Below are positions 9,891 to 20,056 of a stretch of DNA of 54,033 bases, piece after piece. The notes under the pieces were generated by a model. The model searched no databases and had not been told where the DNA came from. It saw nothing but the letters and a program-made list of their open reading frames with translations. Origin of the DNA: Spongiibacteraceae bacterium (lineage in GTDB: Bacteria; Pseudomonadota; Gammaproteobacteria; Pseudomonadales; Spongiibacteraceae). Within the stretch, counting starts at the first letter, position 1. Each line of letters begins with the position of its first letter. A program made the translations under genes and the position numbers. The stretch is taken from positions 1 to 54,033 of the forward strand of contig PAKT01000079.1 of the NCBI GenBank assembly GCA_002710725.1, in the 5' to 3' direction.

Positions 9891-10160
9891 ATGGATAAGC
9901 GAAGAAGTATTCAAGAACAGCTGGAAGACCTGCAGCAACAGATTGATGATCTGGAAGTGGGTCACAGCCAGAAAGCCAATCTGATGGGGCTGGTGGAAGA
10001 TATTGAGTTGGAGTTGAGCACTGGCTCCAGTGTCGATGCGGAACAGGCTGGGCTCCTTAACCGTCTGGAAGACATGGTGTCGCAGTTTGAAACCGAGCAT
10101 CCGACCATGGCCGGCATTCTCAACGATATCATGGTCAAACTGGCCAGCATTGGCGTCTGA
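9891..10160 (+). CDS. DUF4404 family protein
   Basis: 89-residue, strongly acidic, mostly helical protein that matches the small DUF4404 family ([39 protein letters not shown]). No signal or membrane segment. It has GGAG before the ATG. It lies 14 bases upstream of the macro-domain gene on the same strand, probably in one transcript. Function unknown. Confidence 0.82.
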   Translation: MDKRRSIQEQLEDLQQQIDDLEVGHSQKANLMGLVEDIELELSTGSSVDAEQAGLLNRLEDMVSQFETEHPTMAGILNDIMVKLASIGV

Positions 10161-10174
10161 CCCCCTCCTGTTTT

Positions 10175-10681
10175 ATGGCCCATCTTGATGTTGTGGTAGC
10201 GGACATCACCACCCTGGCGGTGGACGCTATCGTCAATGCGGCCAACAACTCCCTGCTTGGTGGCGGCGGTGTCGATGGTGCTATTCACCGGGCCGCTGGC
10301 CCTGAGTTGCTTGAAGCCTGCCGACCACTCGGTGGCTGCGACACCGGCAAGGCCAAAATAACCCCCGGCTTTAATCTGCCTGCGCGCTATGTGATACACA
10401 CGGTGGGACCGGTATGGCAGGGCGGCGATGACGGCGAACCGCAATTGCTGGCCAGCTGTTATCGCGAAAGTCTGCTGCTGGCCGAGGCTCACGCTTGCGC
10501 GTCGGTGGCCTTTCCCGCGATCAGCTGCGGCGTGTATGGCTATCCCCTGGCGGCGGCCGTTGAGGTTGCTGTGGCAAGCGTGCGCGAGCAACTGCCTGGG
10601 TGCCATTCAATTGGGCGGGTGAGCTTTGTCTGTTTTGATGAAAAGGCGGCGCGCTGCTATGAAACAGCACTGGGCGCCTGA
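10175..10681 (+). CDS. Macro-domain protein, O-acetyl-ADP-ribose deacetylase (YmdB-like)
   Basis: 168-residue macro domain that binds ADP-ribose and probably hydrolyses O-acetyl-ADP-ribose or mono-ADP-ribosyl groups. It shows the [20 protein letters not shown] signature with the catalytic Asn/Asp region, [19 protein letters not shown] strand (here [17 protein letters not shown]) and the SCGVYGYP phosphate loop. Length fits E. coli YmdB (177). It is a cytosolic stand-alone domain. Its stop codon lies in the loop of a terminator hairpin. Confidence 0.93.
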   Translation: MAHLDVVVADITTLAVDAIVNAANNSLLGGGGVDGAIHRAAGPELLEACRPLGGCDTGKAKITPGFNLPARYVIHTVGPVWQGGDDGEPQLLASCYRESLLLAEAHACASVAFPAISCGVYGYPLAAAVEVAVASVREQLPGCHSIGRVSFVCFDEKAARCYETALGA

Positions 10682-10694
10682 GCGCCCGGGTTTT
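10672..10694 (+). terminator. Rho-independent terminator overlapping the macro-domain stop
   Basis: GGGCGC (10672-10677), loop CTGA, GCGCCC (10682-10687), then GGG and TTTT. The TGA stop is inside the four-base loop. It separates this gene from the convergent TonB-fusion gene, whose stop is only 20 bases away. Confidence 0.65.
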
Positions 10695-10700
10695 GTCTGA

Positions 10701-11837
10701 TCAACTGGAAATCTGGAAGGTAAAAGGCAGCGTAAATTCGATTTGCGCGCCGTCGATGCCCGAGGGGAGTTCCGGGAAGGGCGCAGTTTTTTCTACCGCC
10801 GAGATCGCCGCGTCATCCAGTGAGGAGTAACCCGAGCTCTGAATGACCTTGGAGGACAGCAGCGAGCCTTTGCGGTCTATGATGACTTCCAGCAACACGG
10901 TGCCCTGCTGGTTCAACTTGAGTGCCCGTTTCGGGTAGCGCACGTGCTGGTAACTGGCGCGGACCATGGTGGTGCTGTACTCGTTAATCAGCTCCTTGGC
11001 GCGGGCGGCGGCCTTGGCCTTGGCTTCTGCTTCAGCCAGCGCGCGGGCAATGGCTTCTTTGCGGGCTTTTTCGGCTTCCAGCTTGGCCAGGCGGGCTCGT
11101 TCCGCTTCAGCTTCCGCAGCTTCGCGACGGGCTTTTTCTGCAGCCAGACGTTCGGCCTCGGAAGGCGCGCTACTGGTGGCTGGCTTGCTCTCGGGTTTTG
11201 GCTTGGCTGCCGGTGAGCCGCCTTTGCCCCAGCTCTTGGTCTCGGCGATGCGGGTCTGAGTGGGGCCGGTGATTTCAAAGGTGGTCATCAGGCTGCTGCC
11301 GCGGTCGCCGTCGGGCAGTGACAGAATGTCCTGTTTAAAGCCGGAAGACGGCGGTCGGGCACCAATCCAGCAGGACAGCAGCAGGTTGAAAAATTCCGGA
11401 TCTGAGTTCTTCAGCAGGGTCGTGCCGTTGAGCTTGATTTCGGTGCCCTCGTCCGGCAGCAGATCGATGGTGATGTGGTCACCCGCTTGCAGGTCGTCTT
11501 TGAGCATGGTGGCAAAGGCGATGATGTTTTCCTGCTGGGCTTTCTGAACGTCGGCGGGGTTGTTGATCAGAATGAGCTGATTCCACTGCTGGGTAAAGCG
11601 GCGGTCGCTCCAGCTTTCTGCAATAACGCGCAGATCCATGCGTTTGGGGCCGGGCATGAAAAAGGCATCATCGGGCGTCGCCGCAGGCTGAGGCAGGTAG
11701 AGGCCACCGACATAATAGTCGGTGCGGAGCTGTTGATAGATCGCCAGGCCACGCAATGACATGCCGTCAAGCTCGGTTTGGGCGTAGGAAATCTGCGTCG
11801 CAAAAGCCAGCAGAATAGCTGCGATAAAACGGTTCAT
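10701..11837 (-). CDS. Fusion of chalcone isomerase-like domain and TonB C-terminal domain
   Basis: 378-residue exported protein. Residues 1-20 are a signal peptide (cleavage near SYAQ). About 22-180 match the bacterial chalcone isomerase-like fold (DGMSLRGLAIYQQL, YYVGGLYLP, GPKRMDLR, LNGTTLL). About 200-285 are an Ala/Glu/Lys/Arg-rich coiled coil of TolA/TonB type. The last ~90 residues are a TonB C-terminal domain (YPKRALKLNQQGTVLLEVIIDRKG; SSLDDAAISAVEKTAPFPELP). There is no N-terminal ExbB-interacting SxxxH helix, so it may not transduce energy like classical TonB. The start at 11837 is preceded by AAGAGG. Confidence 0.85.
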   Translation of the reverse strand: MNRFIAAILLAFATQISYAQTELDGMSLRGLAIYQQLRTDYYVGGLYLPQPAATPDDAFFMPGPKRMDLRVIAESWSDRRFTQQWNQLILINNPADVQKAQQENIIAFATMLKDDLQAGDHITIDLLPDEGTEIKLNGTTLLKNSDPEFFNLLLSCWIGARPPSSGFKQDILSLPDGDRGSSLMTTFEITGPTQTRIAETKSWGKGGSPAAKPKPESKPATSSAPSEAERLAAEKARREAAEAEAERARLAKLEAEKARKEAIARALAEAEAKAKAAARAKELINEYSTTMVRASYQHVRYPKRALKLNQQGTVLLEVIIDRKGSLLSSKVIQSSGYSSLDDAAISAVEKTAPFPELPSGIDGAQIEFTLPFTFQISS

Positions 11838-12082
11838 AGGCCTCTTAACATCCAGTGTCCGGGCAGAAATTATTGGAATTCTCTGGACCACTTTTCACAG
11901 CACGAACGGCTAACGATTGCACAAGGCTGTTGTTGTCGCGCTGATACCACCTGACACGTAACTTTATTATTGTTACCACTGTCCCTAATTTAACGATCTG
12001 GATTGAAAAGTCCAGTCATCAAGGTTATAGGAGTGTAACAGCGGTCTGCGCGATTGTGTACATTGTTCACTGTTGCAGAGCG

Positions 12083-12121
12083 CTAAAAAAAACGCAAGTG
12101 GCTAATTTTCATGCGTTTTAG
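12083..12121 (-). terminator. Terminator downstream of acyP
   Basis: On the minus strand CTAAAACGCA pairs with TGCGTTTTTTTTAG across a 15-nt loop, and the second arm runs into a T-tract. It begins six bases after the acyP stop. The rest of the 11838-12082 spacer, upstream of the TonB-fusion gene, is AT-richer than its surroundings but shows no promoter I would defend. Confidence 0.55.
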
Positions 12122-12126
12122 CTTAG

Positions 12127-12396
12127 CTAACCGACTTCGAAGTCGCTTGTCGGCAGGGCGGTCGGCGTCGGCAGCGCTGCAGAGCGCTCAACCCGGGACA
12201 GTGCGGGGCCGCGCAGGATATCGGCACGGGCCTTCTCGATAGTCTCGCGGTCGCCGACCAGCAGGATATCGACACTGCCGTCACTGCAGTTGCGCGCCCA
12301 ACCGACAAGACTGTGCCGCAGGGCGACGCGGCGGGTAAAGGCGCGAAAGCCGACCCCCTGGACGCGACCGAACACCGCAAAACGCAGCGCTCTCAT
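12127..12396 (-). CDS. acyP: Acylphosphatase
   Basis: 89-residue acylphosphatase that hydrolyses the carboxyl-phosphate bond of acyl phosphates in the cytosol. The catalytic pair is present: Arg18 in GRVQGVGFRAF and Asn36 in VGWARNCSDGSV. Length is normal for the family. The ATG overlaps the stop of the upstream thioredoxin-like lipoprotein gene (ATGA), so the two are translationally coupled even though their functions look unrelated. Confidence 0.93.
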   Translation of the reverse strand: MRALRFAVFGRVQGVGFRAFTRRVALRHSLVGWARNCSDGSVDILLVGDRETIEKARADILRGPALSRVERSAALPTPTALPTSDFEVG

Positions 12397-12842
12397 GGGG
12401 CTGGCTCCTCAATGTGCTGCGCCAGCGCCGCTGCCGTCTGCGGCCCGAGCAGTACTTCTTTCAGCTTGCCGTCCGGGGCGATCACCAGAGTGGCCGGCAA
12501 CGCGCTGGGGCGTGCAATGCCCAGTGCCGGATGCGGGTCGGCCAGCAGGACCGGGAAGCGGATGTCCAGCGCAGTCATATCCGCGGCGAGGGCGTCGCCC
12601 TGCAGCCCATCGTAATTGACCCCCAGCACCTGAACTCGATCGGCGTATTCACTTGCGAAATCATTCAGTTCGGGTATTTCCTCACGGCAGGGTGCGCACC
12701 ACTTCGCCCAGTAGTTGATGATTACCCAGCGGCCACTGGCGGCTCCGGGTGTGAAGTGAACCTCCCTGTCGGTGGTGGCAATCTGATTCTGCTCACACGC
12801 CATCAATAGCACGGCGAGCATAAGAATAGTGAGTGTGCGCAC
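12393..12842 (-). CDS. TlpA/ResA-like thioredoxin-fold lipoprotein
   Basis: 149-residue periplasmic thiol-disulfide protein. The GTG at 12842 is preceded by AGAGG and gives a compact lipoprotein signal (TILMLAVLLMAC lipobox); a longer in-frame GTG start would put the signal peptide internally and overlap the arsC promoter. The active site is WAKWCAPCREEIPEL, and the cis-Pro region is ALPATLVIAPDGK. Probably a membrane-anchored reductase for periplasmic proteins such as apocytochromes. Divergent from arsC and overlapping acyP downstream. Confidence 0.88.
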   Translation of the reverse strand: MRTLTILMLAVLLMACEQNQIATTDREVHFTPGAASGRWVIINYWAKWCAPCREEIPELNDFASEYADRVQVLGVNYDGLQGDALAADMTALDIRFPVLLADPHPALGIARPSALPATLVIAPDGKLKEVLLGPQTAAALAQHIEEPAP

Positions 12843-12876
12843 AGTAATGGCCTCTGCGGGTGTCTGGAGCGCTGTG

Positions 12877-12882
12877 TATAAT
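12877..12882 (+). promoter_or_regulatory. -10 box for the arsC-wrbA-sppA cluster
   Basis: A perfect TATAAT 58 bases upstream of the arsC ATG, in the divergent spacer with the TlpA-like gene. The -35 region at 17 bases upstream is weak, so the promoter may need an activator or be non-canonical. Confidence 0.4.
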
Positions 12883-12940
12883 GCCTGCTTGTTTTTCACA
12901 GTCCAAGCGCTGTGACTGTATCACTGCACACGAGGTTTTC

Positions 12941-14297
<1,357 letters not shown>

Positions 14298-14305
<8 letters not shown>

Positions 14306-16091
14306 ACGCAAAGGGATTTTCTCGCGCATTGGCGGTTTTCTGGAAGGCCTGCGCCGTTTTCTGGTGAACACGGTTTTTCTGCTGTTTCTGGTGGTTTTGG
14401 GTTTTGCTCTGTTTGCCAAGGGGCCGAGTCTGCCCGAGCGTTTTGCGCTAGAGCTGGATTTGCGCGGCCTGGTGGTTGACCAGCTCAGTCCCGCTGACCC
14501 GCTGTCGGAGTTGATTGAAGGCGGGGCCCTGGCCGAAACCCGGCTGCAGGACAGCATTGATGCGATTGATCGGGCCAGCAGTGATGAGCGGGTACAGTTG
14601 CTGCTGCTGTCGCTGGGCGAGCTGGACCACATCGGCATGAGCAAGACCTCGGAACTGGCTGCCGCCATTGCCCGTTTCAAGGCAAGCGGTAAACCGGTGC
14701 TGGCGGTCAGCGACGCCTATGATCAGGACAGCTACCTACTGGCCAGTAACGCTGACGAGATCTACCTGAATCCGATGGGCGGAGTGGTGATCGAAGGCTT
14801 CTCGGTTTACCGCAATTATTTCAAGGCCGCTCTCGACAAGCTGGCCATCGATTTTCACGTATTCCGTGTCGGCGAATTCAAGTCGGCCATGGAGCCCTTT
14901 GTGCGCGAGTCCATGTCAGAGGAGGCGCGCGACGCCAATCGTGCCTGGCTGGGTGATCTCTGGAGTGATTACCGCGAGCTGGTGACCGGCAATCGGGAAC
15001 TGTCCCGCGAAGATTTTCAGCGCTATGTCAATCAGATCGATCAAGTGCTGACTGAGCACCAGGGCAACTTTGCCGAGGCGGCGCGGGCTTCGGCGTTGGT
15101 AGATAAGGTCGTGACCCAGCAGCAATGGTCCGGGATGATGCGCAGCCGGGTTGGCAGCGACGCCGATGGCAACTTCAACCGGGTGGGTTTTCGCGAGTAT
15201 TTGAGCCTGAGCGATGCACCACTGGAAACCACCACAGACTCGGTGGGCATTCTGGTGGCCCAGGGCGTCATTGCCGACGGTGAGATGGTGGACGGTATTG
15301 GCGGCGACAGTTTTTCCGAGCTGGTGCGCCGGGCCCGGGATGACGACAGTATCAAATCGGTGGTGCTGCGCATCGACAGCGGCGGCGGCTCGGCCTTCGC
15401 GTCGGAGCAGATTCGTCAGGAGTTGATTGCCCTGAAGCAGAGCGGTAAGCCGCTGGTGGTGTCGATGGGCAGTGCGGCGGCTTCCGGCGGCTACTGGATC
15501 GCGGCCAACGCCGACGAAATCTGGGCGACACCGGCCACCATCACCGGCTCTATCGGCATTTTTGGTGCCTTTCCAACCATTCAACGCAGTCTGGAAAAAA
15601 TCGGTGTGGCCACCGATGGGGTCGGGACCACGGCAGTCGCTGGTGGCTTGAGACCGGACCGCCCCTTGAATCCGGTGGTCAAACGCGCGCTACAGTCGGG
15701 TATTGAGCACGGCTATCGCCAGTTTCTGAATATTGTCGCCGAAGGGCGCGATATGCTGCCAGAGCAGGTGGACAAGATTGCTCAGGGTCGGGTGTGGACC
15801 GGCAGTGATGCGCGCCAGCTCGGTCTGGTGGATCAGCTGGGCGGGCTGGAAGACGCCGTGGCTTCGGCTGCGAGCCTGGCGGGCCTGAGTGACTATCGCA
15901 AGGTCTGGGTTGAGCCGACCCTGCCGCCATTACAGGCGCTGGTCAGTCACTTTCTGGAACAGTCGGGGCTGGGCTCGCGCATTGCGCTGCCGCACTGGTG
16001 GTCGCCGGTTGGTGAGCTGTACCGCCAGTTGCAGGCGATGACCGATCCCGCCGGTATGTACGCCTACTGTGTGGAATGCTCAGCGCCTTGA
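14298..16091 (+). CDS. sppA: Signal peptide peptidase SppA, 67-kDa type
   Basis: 597-residue inner-membrane serine protease that degrades cleaved signal peptides. There is one N-terminal membrane anchor (about 20-40) and two tandem S49 domains. The dyad is split as in E. coli: Lys195 (GEFKSAMEPF) in the first repeat and Ser396 (MGSAAASGGYW) in the second. A GGAG before the ATG at 14298 fixes the start. Last gene of the arsC-wrbA-DUF2069-sppA cluster. Its stop lies in the loop of a perfect hairpin. Confidence 0.95.
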
Positions 16092-16098
16092 GGCGCTG
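16081..16098 (+). terminator. Stem-loop enclosing the sppA stop codon
   Basis: CAGCGCC (16081-16087), loop TTGA, GGCGCTG (16092-16098): a perfect 7-bp stem with the TGA stop in the loop. No T-run follows, so it may act as an mRNA 3' stabiliser rather than a true intrinsic terminator. Confidence 0.4.
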
Positions 16099-16124
16099 CT
16101 CGGTATAGCCCGAAGAACTGGCGC

Positions 16125-16436
16125 TTAGCCGAGATGCTGGCGCCAGGCCTCAAAGCCGCCATCGACGCTGTAGACCTCGGTAAATCCCTGTTCGGCGAAG
16201 TACTGGGCCGCGCTTTGGCTGCTGTTGCCGTGATAGCAGTAAATGATCAGTGGCTGTTCGCGGCTGGCGTTCTGCATAAATTCTTCTACCGTGTTGCCGT
16301 CCAGATGCGCAGCGCCCGGCACGTGCCCCATGGCAAAGGACTGGCCGTCGCGAATGTCTGCCAGCGTGCAGGTTTTTTCATGCAGCAGGGTTTGAGCGGT
16401 TTCGATTGAGATGCGTTGAAATGCGGGTGTTGTCAT
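16125..16436 (-). CDS. glpE: Single-domain rhodanese, thiosulfate sulfurtransferase GlpE
   Basis: 103-residue single rhodanese domain that transfers sulfane sulfur to cyanide or thioredoxin. The active-site Cys67 is in the six-residue loop CYHGNSS, identical in layout to E. coli GlpE (Cys65). No signal peptide, so cytosolic. Length matches the family (about 105). It stands alone, between sppA (convergent) and dgkA (divergent). Confidence 0.92.
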   Translation of the reverse strand: MTTPAFQRISIETAQTLLHEKTCTLADIRDGQSFAMGHVPGAAHLDGNTVEEFMQNASREQPLIIYCYHGNSSQSAAQYFAEQGFTEVYSVDGGFEAWRQHLG

Positions 16437-16513
16437 GGAAGTTCACTGCGGGGTTTGCGAAGCCCCTAGGGTAACCGCTATGCTCCCTCGGCGAAATCGA
16501 AAATGAGCTGCCT

Positions 16514-16921
16514 GTGTCTCAATCCCCACCTCAATCCAAGCCGCCAAGTCCATCCCGCTTTTCCCTGCGCAACCGCCTGCGCAGTTTTATCCACGCTTAT
16601 CAGGGCATGTCGACTCTGTTGCGCGAGCAGCACAATGCACGGATTCATGTCCTGGCGCTGCTGGGCGCTGTGGTTCTCGGTCTCTGGCTGAAACTCAGTA
16701 TTCAGGAGTGGTCGCTGATTTTGCTCGCCAGCGCGCTGGTCATGGGCTTTGAGGCGCTGAATTCAGCCCTGGAATACCTTTGTGATCGGGTTGAGCCGGC
16801 GCGTGACCCGCTGATCGGTAAGGCCAAGGATGTGGCTGCAAGCGCGGTACTGATTGCCGCGCTGGCTGCCGCTGCCATCGGCGCGCTGATTTTTCTCCCC
16901 AAATTGCTGGCGCTGATTTAA
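16514..16921 (+). CDS. dgkA: Diacylglycerol kinase / undecaprenol kinase family, DgkA
   Basis: 135-residue integral membrane lipid kinase. After a Ser/Pro-rich cytosolic N-terminus come three membrane helices and the family signature with catalytic glutamate GFEALNSALEYLCDRV, followed by the conserved KAKDVAASAVL. It phosphorylates diacylglycerol released by membrane-derived glucan synthesis, or undecaprenol. It starts with GTG and has only a weak ribosome site. Its TAA shares bases with the TAA of the convergent RND gene (16918-16921). Confidence 0.92.
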   Translation: MSQSPPQSKPPSPSRFSLRNRLRSFIHAYQGMSTLLREQHNARIHVLALLGAVVLGLWLKLSIQEWSLILLASALVMGFEALNSALEYLCDRVEPARDPLIGKAKDVAASAVLIAALAAAAIGALIFLPKLLALI

Positions 16922-19900
16922 GCCTGAGCAGGCTGCGCGGCTTCTTCCGTTGATTGCTCCGGGGCCCCGGTCAGATCCTGCAGGATCACATACAGGCAGG
17001 GAATCAGTACCAGCGTAATCACCGTCGCGAAGATAATCCCAAAGCCCAGTGACACTGCCATCGGTATCAGGAACTGGGCCTGCACGCTGGTTTCCAGCAG
17101 CATGGGTGCCAGTCCGAAGAAGGTGGTCAGTGAGGTCAGCATGATGGCGCGATAGCGTTGGGTGCCGGACTGCACTACCGCCTCAATCACCGGCGTGCCA
17201 TTGGCAATGGCGCGATTGATAAAGTCCACCATGATCAGACTGTCATTCACCACCACACCGGACAGGGCGATAATGCCGAAGAAGGACATCATGTCGATGG
17301 GCAGGCCCATAAACAGGTGGCCGATGATGGCGCCGATAATGCCAAAGGGGATAACTCCCATGATGATGATCGGTTGCAGATAGGATTTGAGTGGCACCGC
17401 CAGCAGTGCATAGATACCGAACAGCGCCAGCGCAAAGCCGACAAACAGACTGTTAAACACCTTGGCGGACTCTTCGGTCATGCCGTCAGCCTGATAGTCC
17501 AGCCCGGGATAGCGTTGTTTCAGCTGGGGCAGGTAGGTGGCGATCAGGTCGCTGGCGATACTGTCGGGCTCGGCGTAGTTGCGATCGACCGCAGCGCCGA
17601 CGGTCACAGCGCGCTCGCCATCAATGCGGGTCAGCTTGCTGAAACCGGGTTCGATACTGGCATTGGCCAGTACCGAGAAGGGCACAAAATTGCCGTCGCC
17701 GGTTTGCAGGTAGAGATTCTCCAGATCCGATATGGCTTCGCGCTCTTCCTTGGGCAGGCGCGCCATGACTTTCACTTCATCGTTACCGCGCTGCATGCGC
17801 TGGGCCTCTGCGCCGTAAAAGGCGTGGCGAACCTGGGTGGCGATATCGGCGAGGCTGATGCCGAGGGCTTCGGCCATGGGTTTGGTGCTGAGAACGATTT
17901 CGTCCTGCGATGCATCGGCGCTGTTGCGCACGTCATAGGCACCGTCATAGGTTTCCAGGTGGGCCGCAAAATCTCGCGCGGCAGCTTTCAGTTGCTCCGG
18001 CGAATTGCTGATCAGCTTGAACTGCACATCCTGACCGCCGCCCATATCCTGGGCGGTGGATACAGAAATTACCCGGGCGCCCGGGATGGCGCCGATTTTT
18101 TCGCGCCAGCGTTTGGCCAGCTCGTCGCTGCCCATGCTGCGCTGTTCGGCCTTGGTCAGCTCTGCCATGAAGTTCACAAAGCGCCCACCGTAAGCGTAGG
18201 CAAAGATGTGTTTGATCAAGCCCTGCTCGCTGCCGGTTTGTTCAATGTATTCGCCATTGACCGCGGTAATGGCGTCGTTGAAGGTGCGATAACCGGCCAT
18301 AAGCTGGGCCTCAGTAGTGCCTTCCGCCATTTCCAGCTTGGCTTGTATAAAGTCATTGGGCAGAGAGGGCATCATCACCAGTCTGACCAGACCGCCGGCA
18401 ACCAGGCCGCCGGCCAATATCATGGCGGCGACAAAAACGGAGGCGGTGATGTAGCGGTTTTTTATCGCACGATTCAGAAAAGGTTTGTAAACACCTTGCA
18501 CAAAGGTTTGCAGCAGACCATTGCAGCCCTTTTGCAGTCTGTCGGTCAGGGCGAAAAAGCCTTTGTTTGACGGTTTGGAGTGAACCAGATGGGCCGGCAG
18601 AATCAATTTCGATTCAATCAGCGAGAAGCTCAAACAACACAGCACCACCCAGCCAAAGGCGGCGGGGAAGGGAGCGAATACGCCATCGGCAAAGAGGGTG
18701 GGCAGGAAGGCCATAATGGTGGTGAGTACACCGAAGGTGGCCGGGGTGGCGACCCGCTTGGCACCGGCAATAATGGCGTCGGTACTGTGGCCGTATTGCT
18801 GCGAAAAATTGCCCGCGCTCTCGCCAATAATAATGGCGTCGTCAACCACGATACCCAGCACCAGTATGAAGCCAAACAGGCTGATCATATTGAGACTGAC
18901 GTCGATCATCGGTGTGCTCATCATGGCGAATGTGCCGAGGAAGCACAGCGGCAACCCCACCATCACCCAGAAGGCGAGTTTGATATCGAGGAACAGGGTT
19001 AGAATGATAAACACCAGCAGCGCACCCATGCCGAGGTTTTTCAGCATCATGCCCAGGCGCCCTTCGAGGTAGTAGGAAATGTCGGCCCAGTAGGCGATGT
19101 TCACGCCCTCGGGCAGTTCGAGTTTCTTGCGCTCGACGTAGGCCTTGGCAGAGTCCGCAACTTTCAACAGATCCTGTTCGTCGGCGGCGTAGACGGTAAC
19201 GCCCATGCTGAAACCGCCGTTAAACAGCGAGAAGCCGTTCGATTCTTCGAAGCCGTCATTGATCGTGGCGATGTCGCCAAGATTCAGGCGGGTGCCGTCG
19301 GGGTAGCTAATCAGCGGAATGCGTTCAAATTCCTGCTGACGATAGGCCTGGCCCTTGGTGCGCAGCATGATTTCGCCGGTATCGGTTTTTATCGCGCCGC
19401 CCGGCAGGTTGAGTGAGGAACCGCGTATGGCGGCAGCGACCTGAGCCAGCGACAGGTTGTACTTGAGGAGGTTGGCCTCGGGCACTTCCACCGACACTTC
19501 GTAATTTCTGCCGCCGAAAACGTCCGCTATTCGGATTTCGGGTTCCTGCAAAAGCTCGTTCTTAATCTGGTCGACCAGCGATTTCATATCGCGCTCGGAC
19601 AGGTTGCCCCATATCTGGATATTGGCCGCGTGCTCCTTGAACTCCAGATGCTTGATGACCGGTTTTTCCGACTCTTCCGGCAGATTGGCGATGCCGTCAA
19701 CGGCGCTCTTAACTTCGTCCAGCACCTCGTTGATATCGACCTTGTCATTGATGTCGAGGGTCAGGGTCGCCATGGATTCCTGGGCGGTTGCCTGCAGGCT
19801 TTCGATATCGTCGATATCTTTCAGAGATTCTTCTATTTTCAGAATAATGCCCAGCTCGACTTCTTCCGGCGAAGCGCCGGGGTAGGGCACCGTGATCTGA

Positions 19901-20055
19901 ATGGTACTGGTTTCAAATTTGGGTTGAACGGTTTTGGGGAGCTTGGTGATAGCGCCAATACCGGTGACCAGAATCAGCGCCATCAGCAGGTTGGCGGCCA
20001 CAGAATTGCGTGCGAACCAGGCAATCAGGCCGCGTTGGGTATCGATGTTCTCCAT
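16918..20055 (-). CDS. RND-family efflux transporter, AcrB/HAE type
   Basis: 1045-residue inner-membrane proton-antiport pump subunit of a tripartite efflux system. It has the two-fold repeat of six helices and large periplasmic loops. Visible marks are the N-terminal amphipathic helix and TM1 (WFARNSVAANLLMALILV), and the TM4 proton relay with paired aspartates in LGIVVDDAIIIGE. A second-half equivalent is in FFGIIALSGVVVNDSLIMVDF. The gene starts 1 base after the stop of the membrane-fusion gene; an outer-membrane TolC partner is not encoded nearby. Substrate unknown. Confidence 0.94.
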   Translation of the reverse strand: MENIDTQRGLIAWFARNSVAANLLMALILVTGIGAITKLPKTVQPKFETSTIQITVPYPGASPEEVELGIILKIEESLKDIDDIESLQATAQESMATLTLDINDKVDINEVLDEVKSAVDGIANLPEESEKPVIKHLEFKEHAANIQIWGNLSERDMKSLVDQIKNELLQEPEIRIADVFGGRNYEVSVEVPEANLLKYNLSLAQVAAAIRGSSLNLPGGAIKTDTGEIMLRTKGQAYRQQEFERIPLISYPDGTRLNLGDIATINDGFEESNGFSLFNGGFSMGVTVYAADEQDLLKVADSAKAYVERKKLELPEGVNIAYWADISYYLEGRLGMMLKNLGMGALLVFIILTLFLDIKLAFWVMVGLPLCFLGTFAMMSTPMIDVSLNMISLFGFILVLGIVVDDAIIIGESAGNFSQQYGHSTDAIIAGAKRVATPATFGVLTTIMAFLPTLFADGVFAPFPAAFGWVVLCCLSFSLIESKLILPAHLVHSKPSNKGFFALTDRLQKGCNGLLQTFVQGVYKPFLNRAIKNRYITASVFVAAMILAGGLVAGGLVRLVMMPSLPNDFIQAKLEMAEGTTEAQLMAGYRTFNDAITAVNGEYIEQTGSEQGLIKHIFAYAYGGRFVNFMAELTKAEQRSMGSDELAKRWREKIGAIPGARVISVSTAQDMGGGQDVQFKLISNSPEQLKAAARDFAAHLETYDGAYDVRNSADASQDEIVLSTKPMAEALGISLADIATQVRHAFYGAEAQRMQRGNDEVKVMARLPKEEREAISDLENLYLQTGDGNFVPFSVLANASIEPGFSKLTRIDGERAVTVGAAVDRNYAEPDSIASDLIATYLPQLKQRYPGLDYQADGMTEESAKVFNSLFVGFALALFGIYALLAVPLKSYLQPIIIMGVIPFGIIGAIIGHLFMGLPIDMMSFFGIIALSGVVVNDSLIMVDFINRAIANGTPVIEAVVQSGTQRYRAIMLTSLTTFFGLAPMLLETSVQAQFLIPMAVSLGFGIIFATVITLVLIPCLYVILQDLTGAPEQSTEEAAQPAQA

Positions 20056-20056
20056 C

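Noticed and set aside
16918-16921. Possible frameshift where the dgkA and RND genes meet
   Set aside because: The two TAA stops simply share bases on opposite strands; both proteins are full length.
18000-18580. Long open frames on the strand opposite the RND pump gene
   Set aside because: They mirror the high-GC codon pattern of the pump and have no start signal or homology that I can see.
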